A stretch of DNA of 64,000 bases from contig MU128938.1 of assembly GCA_014904985.1 (NCBI GenBank), positions 69,284-133,283 on the forward strand, given 5' to 3'. The notes under the pieces were generated by a model. It made no database searches. It saw only the letters and a program-made list of their open reading frames with translations, and was not told the DNA's origin. A program made the translations under genes and the position numbers. The DNA comes from Hydnum rufescens UP504. Lineage: Eukaryota > Basidiomycota > Agaricomycetes > Cantharellales > Hydnaceae. This document shows, piece by piece, positions 11,163 to 23,793 of the stretch (its first letter is position 1; every line of letters begins with the position of its first letter).

Positions 11163-12543
11163 TTACAGAGCAAGGAATTCCCCTATAAGCCCATAAATCC
11201 CACTAAAGGTAGAAGGAAAATGGATTCTCTTTCGAACAAAGCCAAAGGTGGGCAGAGCCAAGGATTGCTGTGGGTCGAATGCGGAGGGATTCATGGATGA
11301 ATGTAGTGTTGCCACAACTTGCGGCTTGAGCCGACTCAAGTCGCAAGCCGCAGGCCTCGGTTCAAACTGACTCCGAGTCGCAAAATTGCCAGCAACATAG
11401 ACAGTGTAGTTTCTATTATACTTTATGCTCAAAACAAACCTCAATGGTGGTGTAAACCTGATTTTTACATTGTGAGAACGAAAAAAAATTTGGCGCCAGG
11501 CTATTTGATAAGCAGTTGGAATTGCCATATATGGCCATATGCAAAGTACCGACTGGCTGTGATTGTGCTCAGCGCATCCATTCATATCTGGTCCCGCAAT
11601 AGATCTCGAGATGCAAAGGTATGGTTTCGGAATCTCAGGATTGTATTGGGCTCGTACTTGTGCCTGTTACCTACAGTTTTGGTGAGTATATGTGTATCCT
11701 TTAAGTGTACTCTCTCGCATTTGAAATTCCTTGGTCACAATCAAGTTGAATGAGCCATCCCAAAGGCCGAATTCGCAATAAGTTCCCCAATAGATACTTT
11801 TTTAAGACCTCCGCTGTGTGGGCCTCTTGAATAAAGAAAGCCTCCTAGGATTGTATTTCTGGACTCAATCACACTTTTCGAAGGATCAACCTCAAAGACA
11901 TGTGCAATGTAGTCGAGGGTTTGGGATATTCAACAAGGACACCTAGAGAATACAAGGCCACCATCAATATCTTCATCTCCCGATTAATTTTGGTGACACA
12001 AGGGTGGGCTCATGATGGTTCACGGAAGACATAGGTAGGAAAGTTATTTGGATGGACCAGCAAGTAAACTGGCAAGGGCCCACTAGGTCGTGGCGGCAAA
12101 GTAATGACTTCCCCTTGCATCAGCGGCAACTATTAGTGCACATGTACATTATAGAAATGATAAAGTCGGTGTTGAACAGAGCATAAACAAAACAAAACAC
12201 AAAGAGCGCCAGCGTTGATCTGCCGGCAAAACACGTACAAGCACTTCTCAGGTCCGCCCTCCTTTGTCGGCTCTTTTGACACGTTCGCAACCACGAACCG
12301 TTTTCCTGGGTCTTGCCGAGCTCCGACTTAGAACGCCTAACTATGGTCTCCAGTGTTGAGTTGGGTGGTGTTGAGTCCCAAGACAGCTTAGATGAAATGA
12401 AATTTCATTTCCGCCGGCTGCATATGACCGAATCCTAATCCCAAATTGGGGTTTTTTGCGTATAGGCTGTCAATAGGAGTGACATGCAGTGACATGGGTT
12501 CCCTTTCCTATTTTCTTCTTCTTCCTAACCCTCCTCTCGAGAA
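11163..12543. other. 1.4-kb gap between block B and the desaturase
   Basis: No gene is supported. It contains a hairpin-forming inverted repeat, TGCGGCTTG at 11320-11328 with CAAGCCGCA at 11344-11352. The last few hundred bases should hold the desaturase promoter, with a pyrimidine-rich stretch (about 12500-12535) just before the start codon. Confidence 0.4.
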
Positions 12544-14340
12544 ATGGCCCTTGGCGTGGATGTAGGTTCGCAGATGCATAGAAAAGCGACTCCAGTCATC
12601 AATGAGGTGCCCCTCACCCCACCTCAATCCCCCCCTCCCGAAAAACCCGCTGACAACCACCTGGAGCCCTCCGATATCCACATTCCCGATAACTACGTCC
12701 AACACACGCTAGCTACTGTTCCCCCTCTTCCTCCAATCAAGCTAAGGAACATCCTAAAGGAGATTCAATGGATTAGTTTCACAGCCCTGACCGTCACCCC
12801 GATACTTGCTGTCTATGGCGCATTCACCACGAAGCTGCGGTGGGAGACAGCATTATTTTCAGTCTTCTGGTACCACGTCACTGCGTGCGTTGGATACTAA
12901 CGTGGTTTCATGTACACCATATCACTTACCACACCTCGTTCCCACAGTCTGGGTATTACTGCGGGGTATCATCGTCTCTGGGCCCATCGCGCGTACAAAG
13001 CGTCGAAACCCTTGGAATGTTTCCTTGCTATAGCCGGCGCTGGCGCTGTCCAAGGCTCTATTAAGTGGTGGTCTCGTGGACACCGTGCCCACCATCGTTA
13101 TACCGATACTGATCTTGATCCTTACGGGCTCATCGTGGTCTCCTTTGGTCTCATGTTGGCTGGATGATTGTAAAGCCACGTCGTAAGCCTGGTGTTGCCG
13201 ACGTCAGTGATCTTGCGAACAACCCCATTATTCGTTTCCAACACCGCTGGTACTTGGAGCTGCTTATTCTCGTCGCGTTCGTTATCCCTACCATCATCCC
13301 CGGTTTACTCTGGGGTGACTATCGTGGTGGATACTTCTACGCCGGGGCTGCCCGTCTATTGTTTGTCCACCACGTACGTTACAGCATATTGCTTGCTTTA
13401 TTTATTTTCGGCTAACGGACTGGACTACATAGTCTACGTTCTGTGTGAACTCTCTTGCTCACTGGCTGGGTGAGACGCCATTTGACGACAAGCACACTCC
13501 TCGAGACCACTTTATGACTGCGCTCGTGACTATCGGCGAGGGTTACCATAATTTCCATCACCAGTTCCCAATGGACTATCGTAATGCGATCAAGTGGTAC
13601 CAGTATGATCCTACGAAGTGGTTTATCGCTGTCTGCCACAAGCTCGGGCTCGCTAGTCACCTGAAGGTCTTTCCGGAGAACGAGGTCGCGAAGGGGCAGC
13701 TTACAATGCAACTGAAGAAGCTTCGCGCGAAGCAGGATCGCTTGACATGGCCCACGGATTCCAAGGATATCCCGGTCATCACCTGGGATTCATGTGACGC
13801 ACTTCGCTGTTCAGTCGTTCGATATCCTGCCGTCTGACTCTGTGATTTGGTAGTCCAAGAACAATCCAGGGATCGACCTCTAGTACTTGTTTCCGGGTTC
13901 ATTCACGATGTTTCGGCTTTCCTCGATGAGCATCCTGGCGGTCGTCATCTTCTCATCAGGAATATCGGGCGCGATGCCTCTACGGCGTTCCACGGTGGCG
14001 TCTATGATCATTCGAACGCTGCTCACAACGTAGGTTTATTTATTTGGAAGGCCCTTCCTAATGCCGTGGCTCATGTTTTCTTCTACTTCCAGTTGTTGGC
14101 TATGATGCGCGTCGGCGTTCTTCATGGTGGTCTTGAACAAGAATCGGAGAAGCGGTGCCACCATCCCAGAAGCTTCGGGTGCTGAAGGCCTCGGAACTAT
14201 CGGTCGCTGCATCATCACGCCCTCCCTCATCGATTGTCTCGTCGGTTGGCTACTCTCCGGCAGCCCGGACAGCGCGACCTGTGATTTCAGGCTTAGGGCT
14301 CGGGTTCAAGCATGACAATAATACAGAGGCGAAATCATAG
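12544..14340 (+). CDS. OLE1: delta-9 (stearoyl-CoA) fatty acid desaturase with cytochrome b5 domain; two one-base frame breaks
   Basis: This endoplasmic reticulum enzyme puts the first double bond into palmitoyl- and stearoyl-CoA. All three histidine boxes are present: HRLWAH after ITAGY, HRAHH in [20 protein letters not shown], and HNFHH in [14 protein letters not shown]. The cytochrome b5 domain with heme motif HPGG lies at the C-terminus ([29 protein letters not shown]). Exons read 12544-12884, 12948-13373, 13433-13793, 13854-14029 and 14093 onward, with a TACTAAC-type branch motif in intron 1. Two breaks exist. After DLDPY a base is missing before [13 protein letters not shown] (near 13125). 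After QESEK a base is missing before [10 protein letters not shown] (near 14147). If the second break is not real, the protein continues to the stop near 14340; as written it ends at 14185. The gene is either decayed or mis-assembled. The family call is firm. Confidence 0.85.
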
Positions 14341-15329
14341 CCTCCCTTTACTGCACGTTTTCGTATAGTTTTCACGACCGATTATAGCATTGCCCGTACA
14401 CGTATATCATCCACGCATTCTCTCTGTTTCGCTTGCATCGTTGCGCCAGGTTCTAGCCTCCGCAGCGTTACGGTTGGACTCTCGAAAAGTACCCCGAATT
14501 CCCTTATGATACCAAACTAGCCTTGTTCAATTCTTCTCTGGGTCATCGCACTTTTTTTTTTTTCAACTTTTTCTAGCTTGATGCTCTACAAGGAAATGAC
14601 TGGTTGAAATTAGGTGGACAGAAATGAGCACAATATTTGTGAAGCTCCAACAAAAACATGAATAAAGCTGCTCAATCCTTGTGAAAGCCTCCCGAAGGGG
14701 ACGGTGAAGAAATTCCCCAATGAACTCCAGTGTTTTTCCAGGGCCACTGGATTCAAAAAAAGTTATGGAGCTTCATGCAGGTCACAGGCTGTGACTTGTG
14801 ACCAACCTACTGATCTGACGAATTCTATATCCTGTAACCGGTCCTATTTGCAAGCAATACGAAGACACTCTTGCTCACGAAAGTTCATGTAACTGGCATT
14901 GCAACTCTCCCCCAGCCAGTTTGTTTGTTCGGCTGCTCGGGATGATTGTAAATACAGTTGCTAGACCAGAAAGTCCGATCGGCCAGATTGGGCGCCGGCA
15001 ACACACAATTCACACACGCAGTGTGCTAGTTCCCGTGTATAGTTCCTTCCAGAGATCTTCCCAGTGTATTTTATTTCTCCTCAAACTTCTCGCACACTGT
15101 ACGCCACCAACGGTCAACGTGCTGACCAGCATGAGGTGACTGTGTTGATACATTGGCATGGTTGGTATATGCCCCCTCATCACCATATGATTATGAGTGA
15201 TATTAGATCAACAAGAAATGTCTTTTCTATATATGGAACCGATTCAGTTTGTGGCCGCTTGGCACGGACGGAGCAGTTCGGTTGATACGTCACGCCTGAA
15301 GGGGGTCGCTGGGGACTTGAGCTGCTGTC
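14341..15329. other. intergenic, nothing recognised
   Basis: This is about 1 kb between the desaturase 3' end and the first tRNA gene. It contains a T-run near 14550 and no supported gene. Confidence 0.4.
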
Positions 15330-15402
15330 GGGGTGTTGGCTCAGTTGGTAGAGCGCTTCCTTAGCATGGAAGAGGCCGTGAGTTCGATTCTTACACACTC
15401 CA
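15330..15402 (+). tRNA. tRNA-Ala (anticodon AGC)
   Basis: This is a complete cloverleaf with no intron. The acceptor stem GGGGTGT pairs with ACACTCC and the discriminator is A. The G3:U70 wobble pair, the alanine identity element, is present. The D arm is GGCTCAGTTGGTAGAGC. The anticodon stem CTTCC/GGAAG encloses TTAGCAT, giving anticodon AGC. The T arm contains GTTCGATTC. CCA is not encoded, as expected for a nuclear gene. Confidence 0.97.
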
Positions 15403-16033
15403 TCGAAAGTCGTCGTGCTTCTTTTTCTTTCTCACTCCTTACCGTCTTATGCTGTCAGTACGCAGAGAATAGACATTGTTCTCGGGGTCAAGTGTTGTCG
15501 CTAGTCTGGCCCATTCACATTGAGGGTACATCTACAGTATACTGCGTCTCCTTCGGAAGTTTTTACCCCTATCCCTTAGCTCTGAATTACAGTATCGGTT
15601 CCAGATTTAGATATTCTCTTTGTGAAGCCATCCGTTTTTAGCTTAGGATGAAGCAACGGAGCTAGAATTTGGATCATTAGATGGTCATTATGGGCGCTGG
15701 TTCTTGGCTGTACCTACAGAGGAGCAAGTGATTCTACAGGACACCACTGAGGAAAGAGGTACAGCACTTAGTCACTGTACTCACATAGCAAGTGATCAAC
15801 CAATCAGAGCGTTCCATTCGTTGGCGGTTTTGCATCGGGGGAGGGATATTTGGTGCATATATTGAGACAGTTTCAAGAACTTGCTCAGTGCTCACAGATC
15901 AGTCTCAAACTCAGGAGGTGTATTATGCAAAGCACATAGGGTACCCAAAAAATGGTCGAGAAGAATTGCTTGGTGTAGATCAGACAATAACAGTGACCCG
16001 TTCGAGGGTGTTCCTAAAAAGGAAATACCTAGC
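15403..16033. other. spacer between the two tRNA-Ala genes
   Basis: This is a 631-bp spacer between two identical tRNA genes in inverted orientation. No gene was found. The sequences just outside the tRNAs do not look like inverted copies of one another, so the repeated part is only the tRNA itself. Confidence 0.4.
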
Positions 16034-16106
16034 TGGAGTGTGTAAGAATCGAACTCACGGCCTCTTCCATGCTAAGGAAGCGCTCTACCAACTGAGCCAA
16101 CACCCC
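16034..16106 (-). tRNA. tRNA-Ala (anticodon AGC), second copy
   Basis: This is the exact reverse complement of the gene at 15330-15402, with the same G3:U70 pair and AGC anticodon. The two genes point toward each other (convergent). Confidence 0.97.
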
Positions 16107-16303
16107 CGCCATATTCCGATCCTCCCGTGTCCCACCTCATCGGCCATGGTAGTCGTATGCCTTTGAAACCATCAAAATAGTCCGTCCATAAACATAATCG
16201 GGTCGGTTTACTAAGGAACAATTGGAATGGTCGGAATCTTATTCCTCGGCAATGTCCGAAGATTTGTTTGGCCACCTTTGTGGTGACATAACATTTGCTT
16301 GCC

Positions 16304-18561
16304 ATGGACGAGGACGAGGATGCTTTTCTCTATGGGGACTCAGAAGTTCCCGAGCCTTTGTCGACTGTTTCAGAACCTCCGCCCGAGTCTGAAAGTGGTC
16401 ATCATGATCTGCCGTTAGAGATCGCCAATGGGGATGAGGAGGAAGAGGAAGAAGAAGAGGAGGAGGAAGATAGCGAGTCGGTTGGTCATGACCTGTTACA
16501 TTATGATGCAGCAGTACCTCAGACCGCCTGGCATAATGTAGGATGTTGAAATCATAATGGACTCAGTTCAGGTCCCTCGTTCTCGAGACTTTCGGTGTGT
16601 CCCACTCTTTCAGTGAGCTAAATAAATTCGTTTTTACTTCGACTCCGTACTCTCGCAGTACAAATCAGGCGCCTCGTGGCTCTGCCTCACGAACGCTCTC
16701 AGGGACTCAGACGCGTCGTGAGCACCATCTATATACTTAAAGTAATACCGAACTTATCTCTTTCATACTGCAGCGGTACACCTTACAACTGAGTATACAC
16801 CCCGAGAACGCGGGGCACCACCCACATCCCATGCTGCTCCCCCTGCTCCTTCCGCTGCTGCAGAGACACCACCCATTAGAACTTCTTCTCCCGTCCCTCT
16901 CACGACCACCCCGGACACACCTCCGGTCACCACTCTGACCGTCGCACCTTCCCTAGGCGAAATAGATGCCCGCCCAATTACAAGCTCGTCTACTGCACCA
17001 ATTATCGACCCCACCGCACCTGGGATGTTTTCTGGTATCCCTATCTATGACATTGAAATCCAAGCACTCTCCGAAAAAAACTGGCGAAGACCCGGCAGTG
17101 ATATTAGCGACTGGTTTAACTACGGTTTTGACGAGATTAGTTGGGAGGCATACTGTGTTCGCCGGCGCGAGCTCAGCGGGTTATCTGCTGATCTTAAAAC
17201 CAACGTGCTGGTGAGATACTCGTTCCTTCCAACTCGTCCTGGCTTTAGAGCTCCTAAAACTTCAGTGTGCATTGCGTAGAACCTGGCTGGCATGTCCGAG
17301 GAAATGTTGACGAATTCTGTCCCTCCAGAAATGCGATCCATGCTCATAGCGCAATCCGCAAGGATGGGTGTCCAGCAACAAATGTCGTTCCCGTCACAGT
17401 TTGGTCTTCCTCAGCAACAGAGTGGGTTCCCGATGCAGATGATGAACCCGGGAATGAATATGACGCCGGATATGATGGCGATGGGGATGGCACAGCATAT
17501 GGGGATGGGGAACGGCATGGGTGTTGGCGTGAGCGGCGGGATGGGTATTGGCGATGGGAGTGGGTCACAGGGCCAGAACGCGATGGGTGGTCCCGGCGGC
17601 TCCTCGGGCATTCCCCAACAGCAACAACCTGGGATCGGAGACGATGCCTCCCAAATTCAGGGACTGGAATCATTCGTCAATCCCGCACAACAATTCATCC
17701 AGCCAATGGGAATGAATGCGGGGGGTGGGGACTTTTCTGGGATGCAGGTTTGTGAACCTTACCTGGTGTTAAATACTCGTTCAGGCTTTTGATATGGATC
17801 ACATTGGTCGTGGTGTCGCAGGACGCTGGCAGCATGCAACAACAGCCAGGATTCGTCGTCGATACTCCGCCCGTAGTTGCACCTCCCACTGGACCTATGC
17901 GAGGTCGAGGGCGAGGGATTCCACCATCACGACCTTTCGGTGGAGGCGTGCCACTCGGACCAGCAGCCTCCCGGGCTAGTGGCGCTGCAACACCCATGGC
18001 CATGGGGAGAGGGAGATACGCTGGTGACGGGAGTAAGCACATGTCCTACACATGTTATGTTATATCAGAGACGTTATCAATGCTAATTATACCAGCCCCT
18101 CAACTGCTCCCAAAGCGTCCAGCGTCTCCATTACCACCCAATGTCCCGACCGGTCCTCGAAATCAGCAAGCCCGGTACAAAGATCGCGATGGGGGAGCTG
18201 CTCAGGTGGATGGGTTAGATTACGGTGGCGGTGGCGGGGGGAACGGGAGTGTTGTTGGTACCGAGGAACGAGATCGGGACGAGCGGAAACGTGACAAGAC
18301 ACCACCGTCGGGACCTCGTAAATCTCCACCAGTGGGTCCAAGAAAGGATAAAGAAAAGGAAGAGAGGCGGGCGAGAGAGGAAAGGCGACCAAGTCGAGAA
18401 GACCGCCATGAAGATAAGGGCAGCCGGTTAGTCCAGCGAACCCTCAAAGACTGGTCTTCCTCATTCTACCATTCTAACCCTTTTATCATTCTTTTAGGAA
18501 ACGCACACATTCAGAGGACTATGAATACGAGCGTGACAGTAGGTCATCCAAGCGTCGTTGA
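16304..18561 (+). CDS. FIP1: pre-mRNA polyadenylation factor FIP1
   Basis: Fip1 is the flexible scaffold of the cleavage and polyadenylation factor that recruits poly(A) polymerase in the nucleus. The protein starts MDEDEDAFLYGDSE and has a long Glu run. The Fip1 signature follows: LSEKNWRRPGSDISDWFNY then GFDEISWEAYCVRR (exon 16774-17210). A Met/Gly/Gln-rich low-complexity region follows, then RGRGRGIPP repeats, and the C-terminus is Arg/Asp/Lys-rich (RDRDERKRDK, RRAREERRPSRE) ending RDSRSSKRR. Phases close with exons 16304-16480, 16542-16571, 16669-16717, 16774-17210, then from 17280 on, with further introns before DAGSMQQQ (about 17820), before APQLLPKRP (about 18095) and before the last exon KRTHSEDYEYERD (about 18500). 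The 30-nt and 49-nt exons are small but give clean joins, for example EEDSES/DVEIIMDS. The gene appears intact. Confidence 0.88.
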
Positions 18562-18763
18562 CGACTGCTTGTGTAGGGTAATTTGCGAGTTTTGGACTTT
18601 GTTGTTTGCACTCTCACGATTTCCAGTTTCAGCCACCAAAAGTTGCAGCAAATAGTGTGAGTATGTATATATACAACAGACCAAGTATGCAGTTACGTGA
18701 GCATTTGAGGCTTGCGCTTTTGTGCTGTATACGATATGAGAAGCTGGAGCACGCAGTAAACAG

Positions 18764-21700
18764 CTAAGACGAACCTATCGTGATCTTGTCTCCGAGGGAA
18801 AGAGCGATCCCTTGTGTCTTGCTTCGTATCCGCACGTGTCCTTGAATAACACCGGTGCCCTCGACCTTCTCAATGCTGAGATTTGCCAGGGCATCTTCGC
18901 CTGTGAACGTAGCTAGATGAGCCAAGCCCTACGACACTTATTGGTGCAATAGTTCACCGAACAGGCTCCGTGCATAGAGATTTGCAGAAAGGAAGTCACA
19001 ATCGCCTGACAGTGCGGCGTCTGCAGTCAAGCAAGCCATATTCGTAGACTTCATGATGTGTTGAAGGTATTCCCGCAGATCGCTAGACCGAATATTTAGT
19101 ACTTTAGCGCAGGAGTAGATGAACAATTAGACGTGGCATACGTGATCCCAGTGTTAACATTGACTCGATTCTCCCATTCGAATTCAGTCCACATGTTTCG
19201 GAACTGGAAAGAAATACCTTAAGTCATGAGCATTCTCACCAATAAACAACCACCTCACGTGGGTCTCCGTGCACTGCGCAGGTTTGATATAGTCCATAAT
19301 ATCAATGTGAATGTCGCTTAATACGACTGTGGATTCTGACGTCCCAGACTCCCATATGATATTACCAAAGATAACGCCAGTTTCCGTGGAGGACACCTAG
19401 TCAAAACCGAAGTTAGTGCGTGCGAGGGAAGGTAGTCACTAGGACAGGCCTTGATTGTAGCCTTCACACTATGGAAGCTATGGGGAGCGATAGTGTGGAT
19501 TGAAGGTCGTTCCACAACTTTAAGGTCACCGAGCGTAGCAAAATCGATGCAGAGATTTTGCAATGTATCCGCAGTCTGGTTGACAATGAGCACATCTGGA
19601 GGCGATATCAGTAATCAGGAACACGTTCAGGCCGAGCTAATGTTAAGACGTACCAAGCAGAATGTCGAATTGATGTACTTTAACATAGGCTTCGGCGTAA
19701 ACAGCATCGGAAAAGCCTGCAAACAAAGCGTTGACCAATGAAACCCTCACAACTAACATCAAATACTAACCGGTAAGCTGGACAACGCGACTTAGATTCG
19801 ATATGAAGTCCTCCCTCACGTCATCTGCACCAGTGGCTCTGGAGACGTCCCTCTCGTACTGAAACATGTAAGCCATGAATGAATATACGTCATGGCGATC
19901 ATATGGGACCACATACGTCTTCCGAACCATCCACAGTCCGCCTTCTTAGAAAATTGACGGAACGAAAGGACATCGTCGACCTGAATTGCGACCGCCTTGT
20001 TTTCCTTTTCTTTCAATTCAAGGGCTTTTTTCTGCATCATTATCCAAGATTGAGGTTCAAATCATAGAGAGTCCTATCCAGAAGCGCACCTCTTCCGCGT
20101 CGACCATTTTGGCGTACGCAGCCTTGGTATCATGCAAGAAGATATCCGTAATAGCTGCCTCATCGCGAACCTCACTAAGAGTGTGTATACAGTTCAAGAT
20201 GCGCTCTTGGGAGTCCTCGTCAATTGGTACTGCAGCGAATTTCGACTGCCCGACGCGCACGACAGAGGTCAAGATAAGCATTGCCTCCGCACGGAGGGAG
20301 TTGATGCCTTTCGTATCCGGTGAGATCTTCGAGAACCGTAGAACTAGCTTCGTAAGGGTAGATGCCAGCACTGCACCAGTGTAAAAATCTCCCTGGAGGA
20401 TCAAAGCTAACGAAAATCATAAAGTCAGGGGTAAAGGCAAACTTATTCCGGTATGACAACCTACCGTCGTAATGGAGGCTTGGATGCGTTCTTCACTGCC
20501 TCTAGCCGGGCCGCAGCCCCACTTGAATAAGCAGTCTCAGTGGCGTACGTTCCGTCTGCCAATACCCTCGGTTGCGTGCTGACGCTTGATACTCCATCTT
20601 TCTTTTCTGGTTCTCCATCACCTCCAGTCTCGTCAAGTAGCCGCTACACAGAGGACAGAGGCCATGAACGATCCACGGAATAATTTTTCGGCAAAAAGTA
20701 CTCACTTGCTCTGACGCCAGAATAGGAATCTCGCCGAGTACTTTCCTCAATTCTTGGAATGCCTCTTGAATGTCTATTAATAATTAATAATATTTAGATC
20801 AGGCTGGCAGAAATCGAAGGATGAGCTTGTCGAACCTGAAATCTCTGTACAATATTCTCCGACAATCCAGAGGGCTCCACGGAAGACCTTTCCAGCCTTG
20901 ATCTGTCCCAAGGTCTCCCGTAAATTCTGAGTGATAGATTTTCGTAGCTCCGGGAACTTCTGGACAACTTCGCTAGAAATGCCGAAGGACACAAGGTCAT
21001 TATATGAACAATACCGAGAGGCCCGGAGTGGAAAAGGAATTACCGAACAAAAGAAATGACGTCGACGGCAGAACCGTTGGTGGGATCACTCAAGAATTCC
21101 ATGAGAGCATGAACGACGCTCGCTGCCACCTCGGAGAATCTGATAGCACAGACATGGATAGACTGAATCAACAGTTGACGATACTCGGGGTTCTAATGTA
21201 GTGTCAGTGAGTTTGGAACAAATCACCTAGATCAAGGCTTTACCTTTTCGTACTCAGTATCGAGCGTTCGGGTGAGCTGTTTCTTCAAGAAAAGAACGAC
21301 TTCCTCGACGTTGCGGCCAGTCACCATCGCGAGAGCGATATGCAGGCATTTACGTCGAACTTCCAGGTCGGGACTGGAAGACGATTGGAAATCAGTAATC
21401 TGCATGCGAACAGCTAGAGACACATGCCTAGTTAGAACACGGAGAACGTCGATTACAAGCACATCCAGAACATGTTCATGTTTAACGCGCAGGGTCTCCA
21501 ATCTATCGAGAACGATTAGCTTTACATTATTGTCGGACTCTTTTCCGGCAAGCTCGATCATGCAAGAAGCGGCGGCTTTGAAATAGAAGGCATGAACAAG
21601 GGAAGCATGTGGGCCGACAGTAAATGAAAAGCACCTTTGACGGCAGCTGGATTCTCTGTAAGCGTCGTCAAGGCTGTTGCAGCCTCATACTTGACTGAGT

Positions 21701-22762
21701 GTGAGGTAGACTCTAGCAGCTCATAAACGATGCGAATATAGCGAGGCTGGAATGGACCAGGTGTCAGTACAGTGCCACTGTCACAAGCGGTAGAGTGCTC
21801 ACCCTGTGCACTGACTCGCTGAGGCTGTCTTTTCGAATGACTTCGATGGCAGCCATTTGCATTTGTTCATCCCAACTAGGAATCTGGTCAATGGACGAGA
21901 GCAGCTTTTCCACCGCTTTCGGCAGAGCACAATTTGTCAGGAATACAAGGGCGTTTCGTATGCAGGTCGTGTCAGTCTCCTAAGAAAATACAGGGGCGAA
22001 ACAGGTTGAATTTCTGAAGAGCAACAATCGGGCTCAAATGGCGCACCGCGGCGAGGAAAGTCTGCATGAGTTCAGGTCCATCGGGAATGAGGGATTCAAA
22101 TTCGCGGTAGATCGTCAAAACAGCAAATACTGCGTTTTTCCGCACATACGAATGTCGATGTTCCTGTCGACATCAAATTGAGAGGAGGAAATGACATGGC
22201 AAAGACAATACCAACCAAGCAGGATCGGACGAGTGGGATCAAGGGCTCGAGTAATTCGGGGTCCTTTAGCTTTTGCACTGACCGTAGCGTCGCCCCTCTA
22301 ATGTATTCGTTTGGGTGTTGCTGGGAACACTGTCAGTGCGTCTTGAGATATTGATCTCAGTGATAGACTGACCAAATCGTTGCGAATAGCGTTCACAACA
22401 AGAATCATCTCTTGCTTGAGTTTCCCATTTTCATCATATTTAGGGCATACTTCCCAATACGTATGCAAGAGTTTTTTGAGTGCTTTATTTCGCGATGGAA
22501 GGATGTATTGTATGATGGGCATTAACAGCTGGGGCTGTTTGTAGCCGTGCAATTAGTACGAGGGCAAATATTGACGCGCGTCCCAGAAGCATCATACCTG
22601 GGGGCTGCCGCTGAGTGTCGCTGTAATGATTCTACGCAGCGTTTCGAGCTTGACTTCATCCGAGCCCTTCTCAAGACCTTGCCGCAATTCTTGGGTCGTT
22701 GGGACTTCAGAAGCATCTTCCCAAACGATAGTGAAGGATGAGGGGTCAGCAGAAGAGGACAT
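18764..22762 (-). CDS. SEC26: coatomer subunit beta (beta-COP)
   Basis: Beta-COP is a core subunit of the COPI coat that drives Golgi-to-ER retrieval. The start is [18 protein letters not shown]. The adaptin-like N-terminal domain reads [20 protein letters not shown], then [52 protein letters not shown]. The middle has [16 protein letters not shown]. The C-terminal coatomer beta region reads [20 protein letters not shown], then [15 protein letters not shown], and ends [31 protein letters not shown] with the stop at 18764-18766. Order and size (roughly 900-950 residues, about 14 or more introns) fit a full-length family member. I saw no frame break. The start codon lies 262 bp from that of ATP synthase subunit e on the other strand, so the two share a divergent promoter. 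Confidence 0.9.
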
Positions 22763-23024
22763 GGGGGCAATATAAAGCCCTAACAAGAGCTACGGTGCAG
22801 GATAGTAGTGCAATGTCTGTCGCGTTGTTTTACGACGTGGAAATGGAATTTGCCGCACCAATTTGAACTTGCCATTCCCACTACCGTACCTTGGTTCGTC
22901 CTTCAAAAATGGGTACCCCCCGATACGAGGAAGTACTGATGGCGACAATGTGCACAGCATAGATTTCCCTTTGCCCCTATAGAGGGTTTAGTGTCGAATT
23001 TCCTCCCCGACCACCAGGCCAACG
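22763..23024. promoter_or_regulatory. shared divergent promoter of beta-COP and ATP synthase subunit e
   Basis: These 262 bp separate two divergently transcribed housekeeping start codons. No canonical TATA box was obvious. The promoter role is inferred from geometry only. Confidence 0.45.
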
Positions 23025-23418
23025 ATGGCCTCTCCAACTGTGAATGTGAGCCTCGCGTGCTATTCCCAGAAATCGTATGTGTCCTCAGACAGGCTATATG
23101 TACTGACAGGTTGTCCGATACACTGCACTTGTTACCGGTATCTTCTATGGGATCACCCACCGACGTACACTTCAAGCTAGAGAAAACGAAAAGCGGGCTC
23201 ATGAAGAAGCTCAGCGCCAGGAGAAACTCCTGCAGCGTGCCCGGGAAGCATGGAAGGAGAAGCTTGCAGGTCCCCCTAAAACTTGTGCGTCCATCTTGCA
23301 ATGCTATTGTGAACGAGCTCCGTAATATCCCGCTCTCGCCACTACTACAGTGATAACCGACCCGGACGATCCCAAGTTCGATATAGATGCCCTCATTGCC
23401 GCGTATGAGAAAGAATGA
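23025..23418 (+). CDS. mitochondrial ATP synthase subunit e
   Basis: This is a small membrane subunit of the F1Fo-ATP synthase, needed for dimer formation and crista shape. Three exons, 23025-23045, 23110-23284 and 23351-23418, join to a protein of about 87 residues. It starts MASPTVNVVRYTALVTGIFY, with a single N-terminal membrane helix containing the GxxxG-like stretch TGIFYG. A charged helix follows (ENEKRAHEEAQRQEK, REAWKEKLAG), and the end is FDIDALIAAYEKE. All joins stay in frame, with GT-AG introns of 64 and 66 nt. Length and layout fit the family. The yeast counterpart is ATP21/TIM11. Confidence 0.88.
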
Positions 23419-23793
23419 ATATACACCGCATAATGCCAACTGTTACCTCGCAGTCTTTGTGTGATACGCATTGCAGGCAATATCAGGAAATCCATCCCTT
23501 TCATAGGATGCATCCACTCCCGAGCATCGGTGTCGGCACGTCCCAAATTACGCAAAATATGCATTCATTGAGCCCATAGTCTGGCTCCTGGTGGCGAACC
23601 AATCACTTGTGCCGAGGCCATGGCAATTTGAGAACGACGAAGAAGCTGGCGCCAACAAAAGGAGACTCGCTTGTGCTCTGTTCAACCGCAAAGAATGTGG
23701 CGTATACAACATCTGAAGATTTTTGGACTATTGGGACTGATTATAGGGCTAATACATAGGATTGTCGTTGGTAAGAAGTGTTTCCAGTTCATA

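Noticed and set aside
11163..11753. Overlapping open readings of 140 and 144 codons on opposite strands
   Set aside because: Neither shows recognisable motifs, a coherent composition or plausible splice context. They are likely chance.
16481..16541. Apparent one-base frameshift in FIP1 after AVPQTAWHN
   Set aside because: A 61-nt GT-AG intron joining EEDSES to DVEIIMDS removes the problem, and all following phases close.
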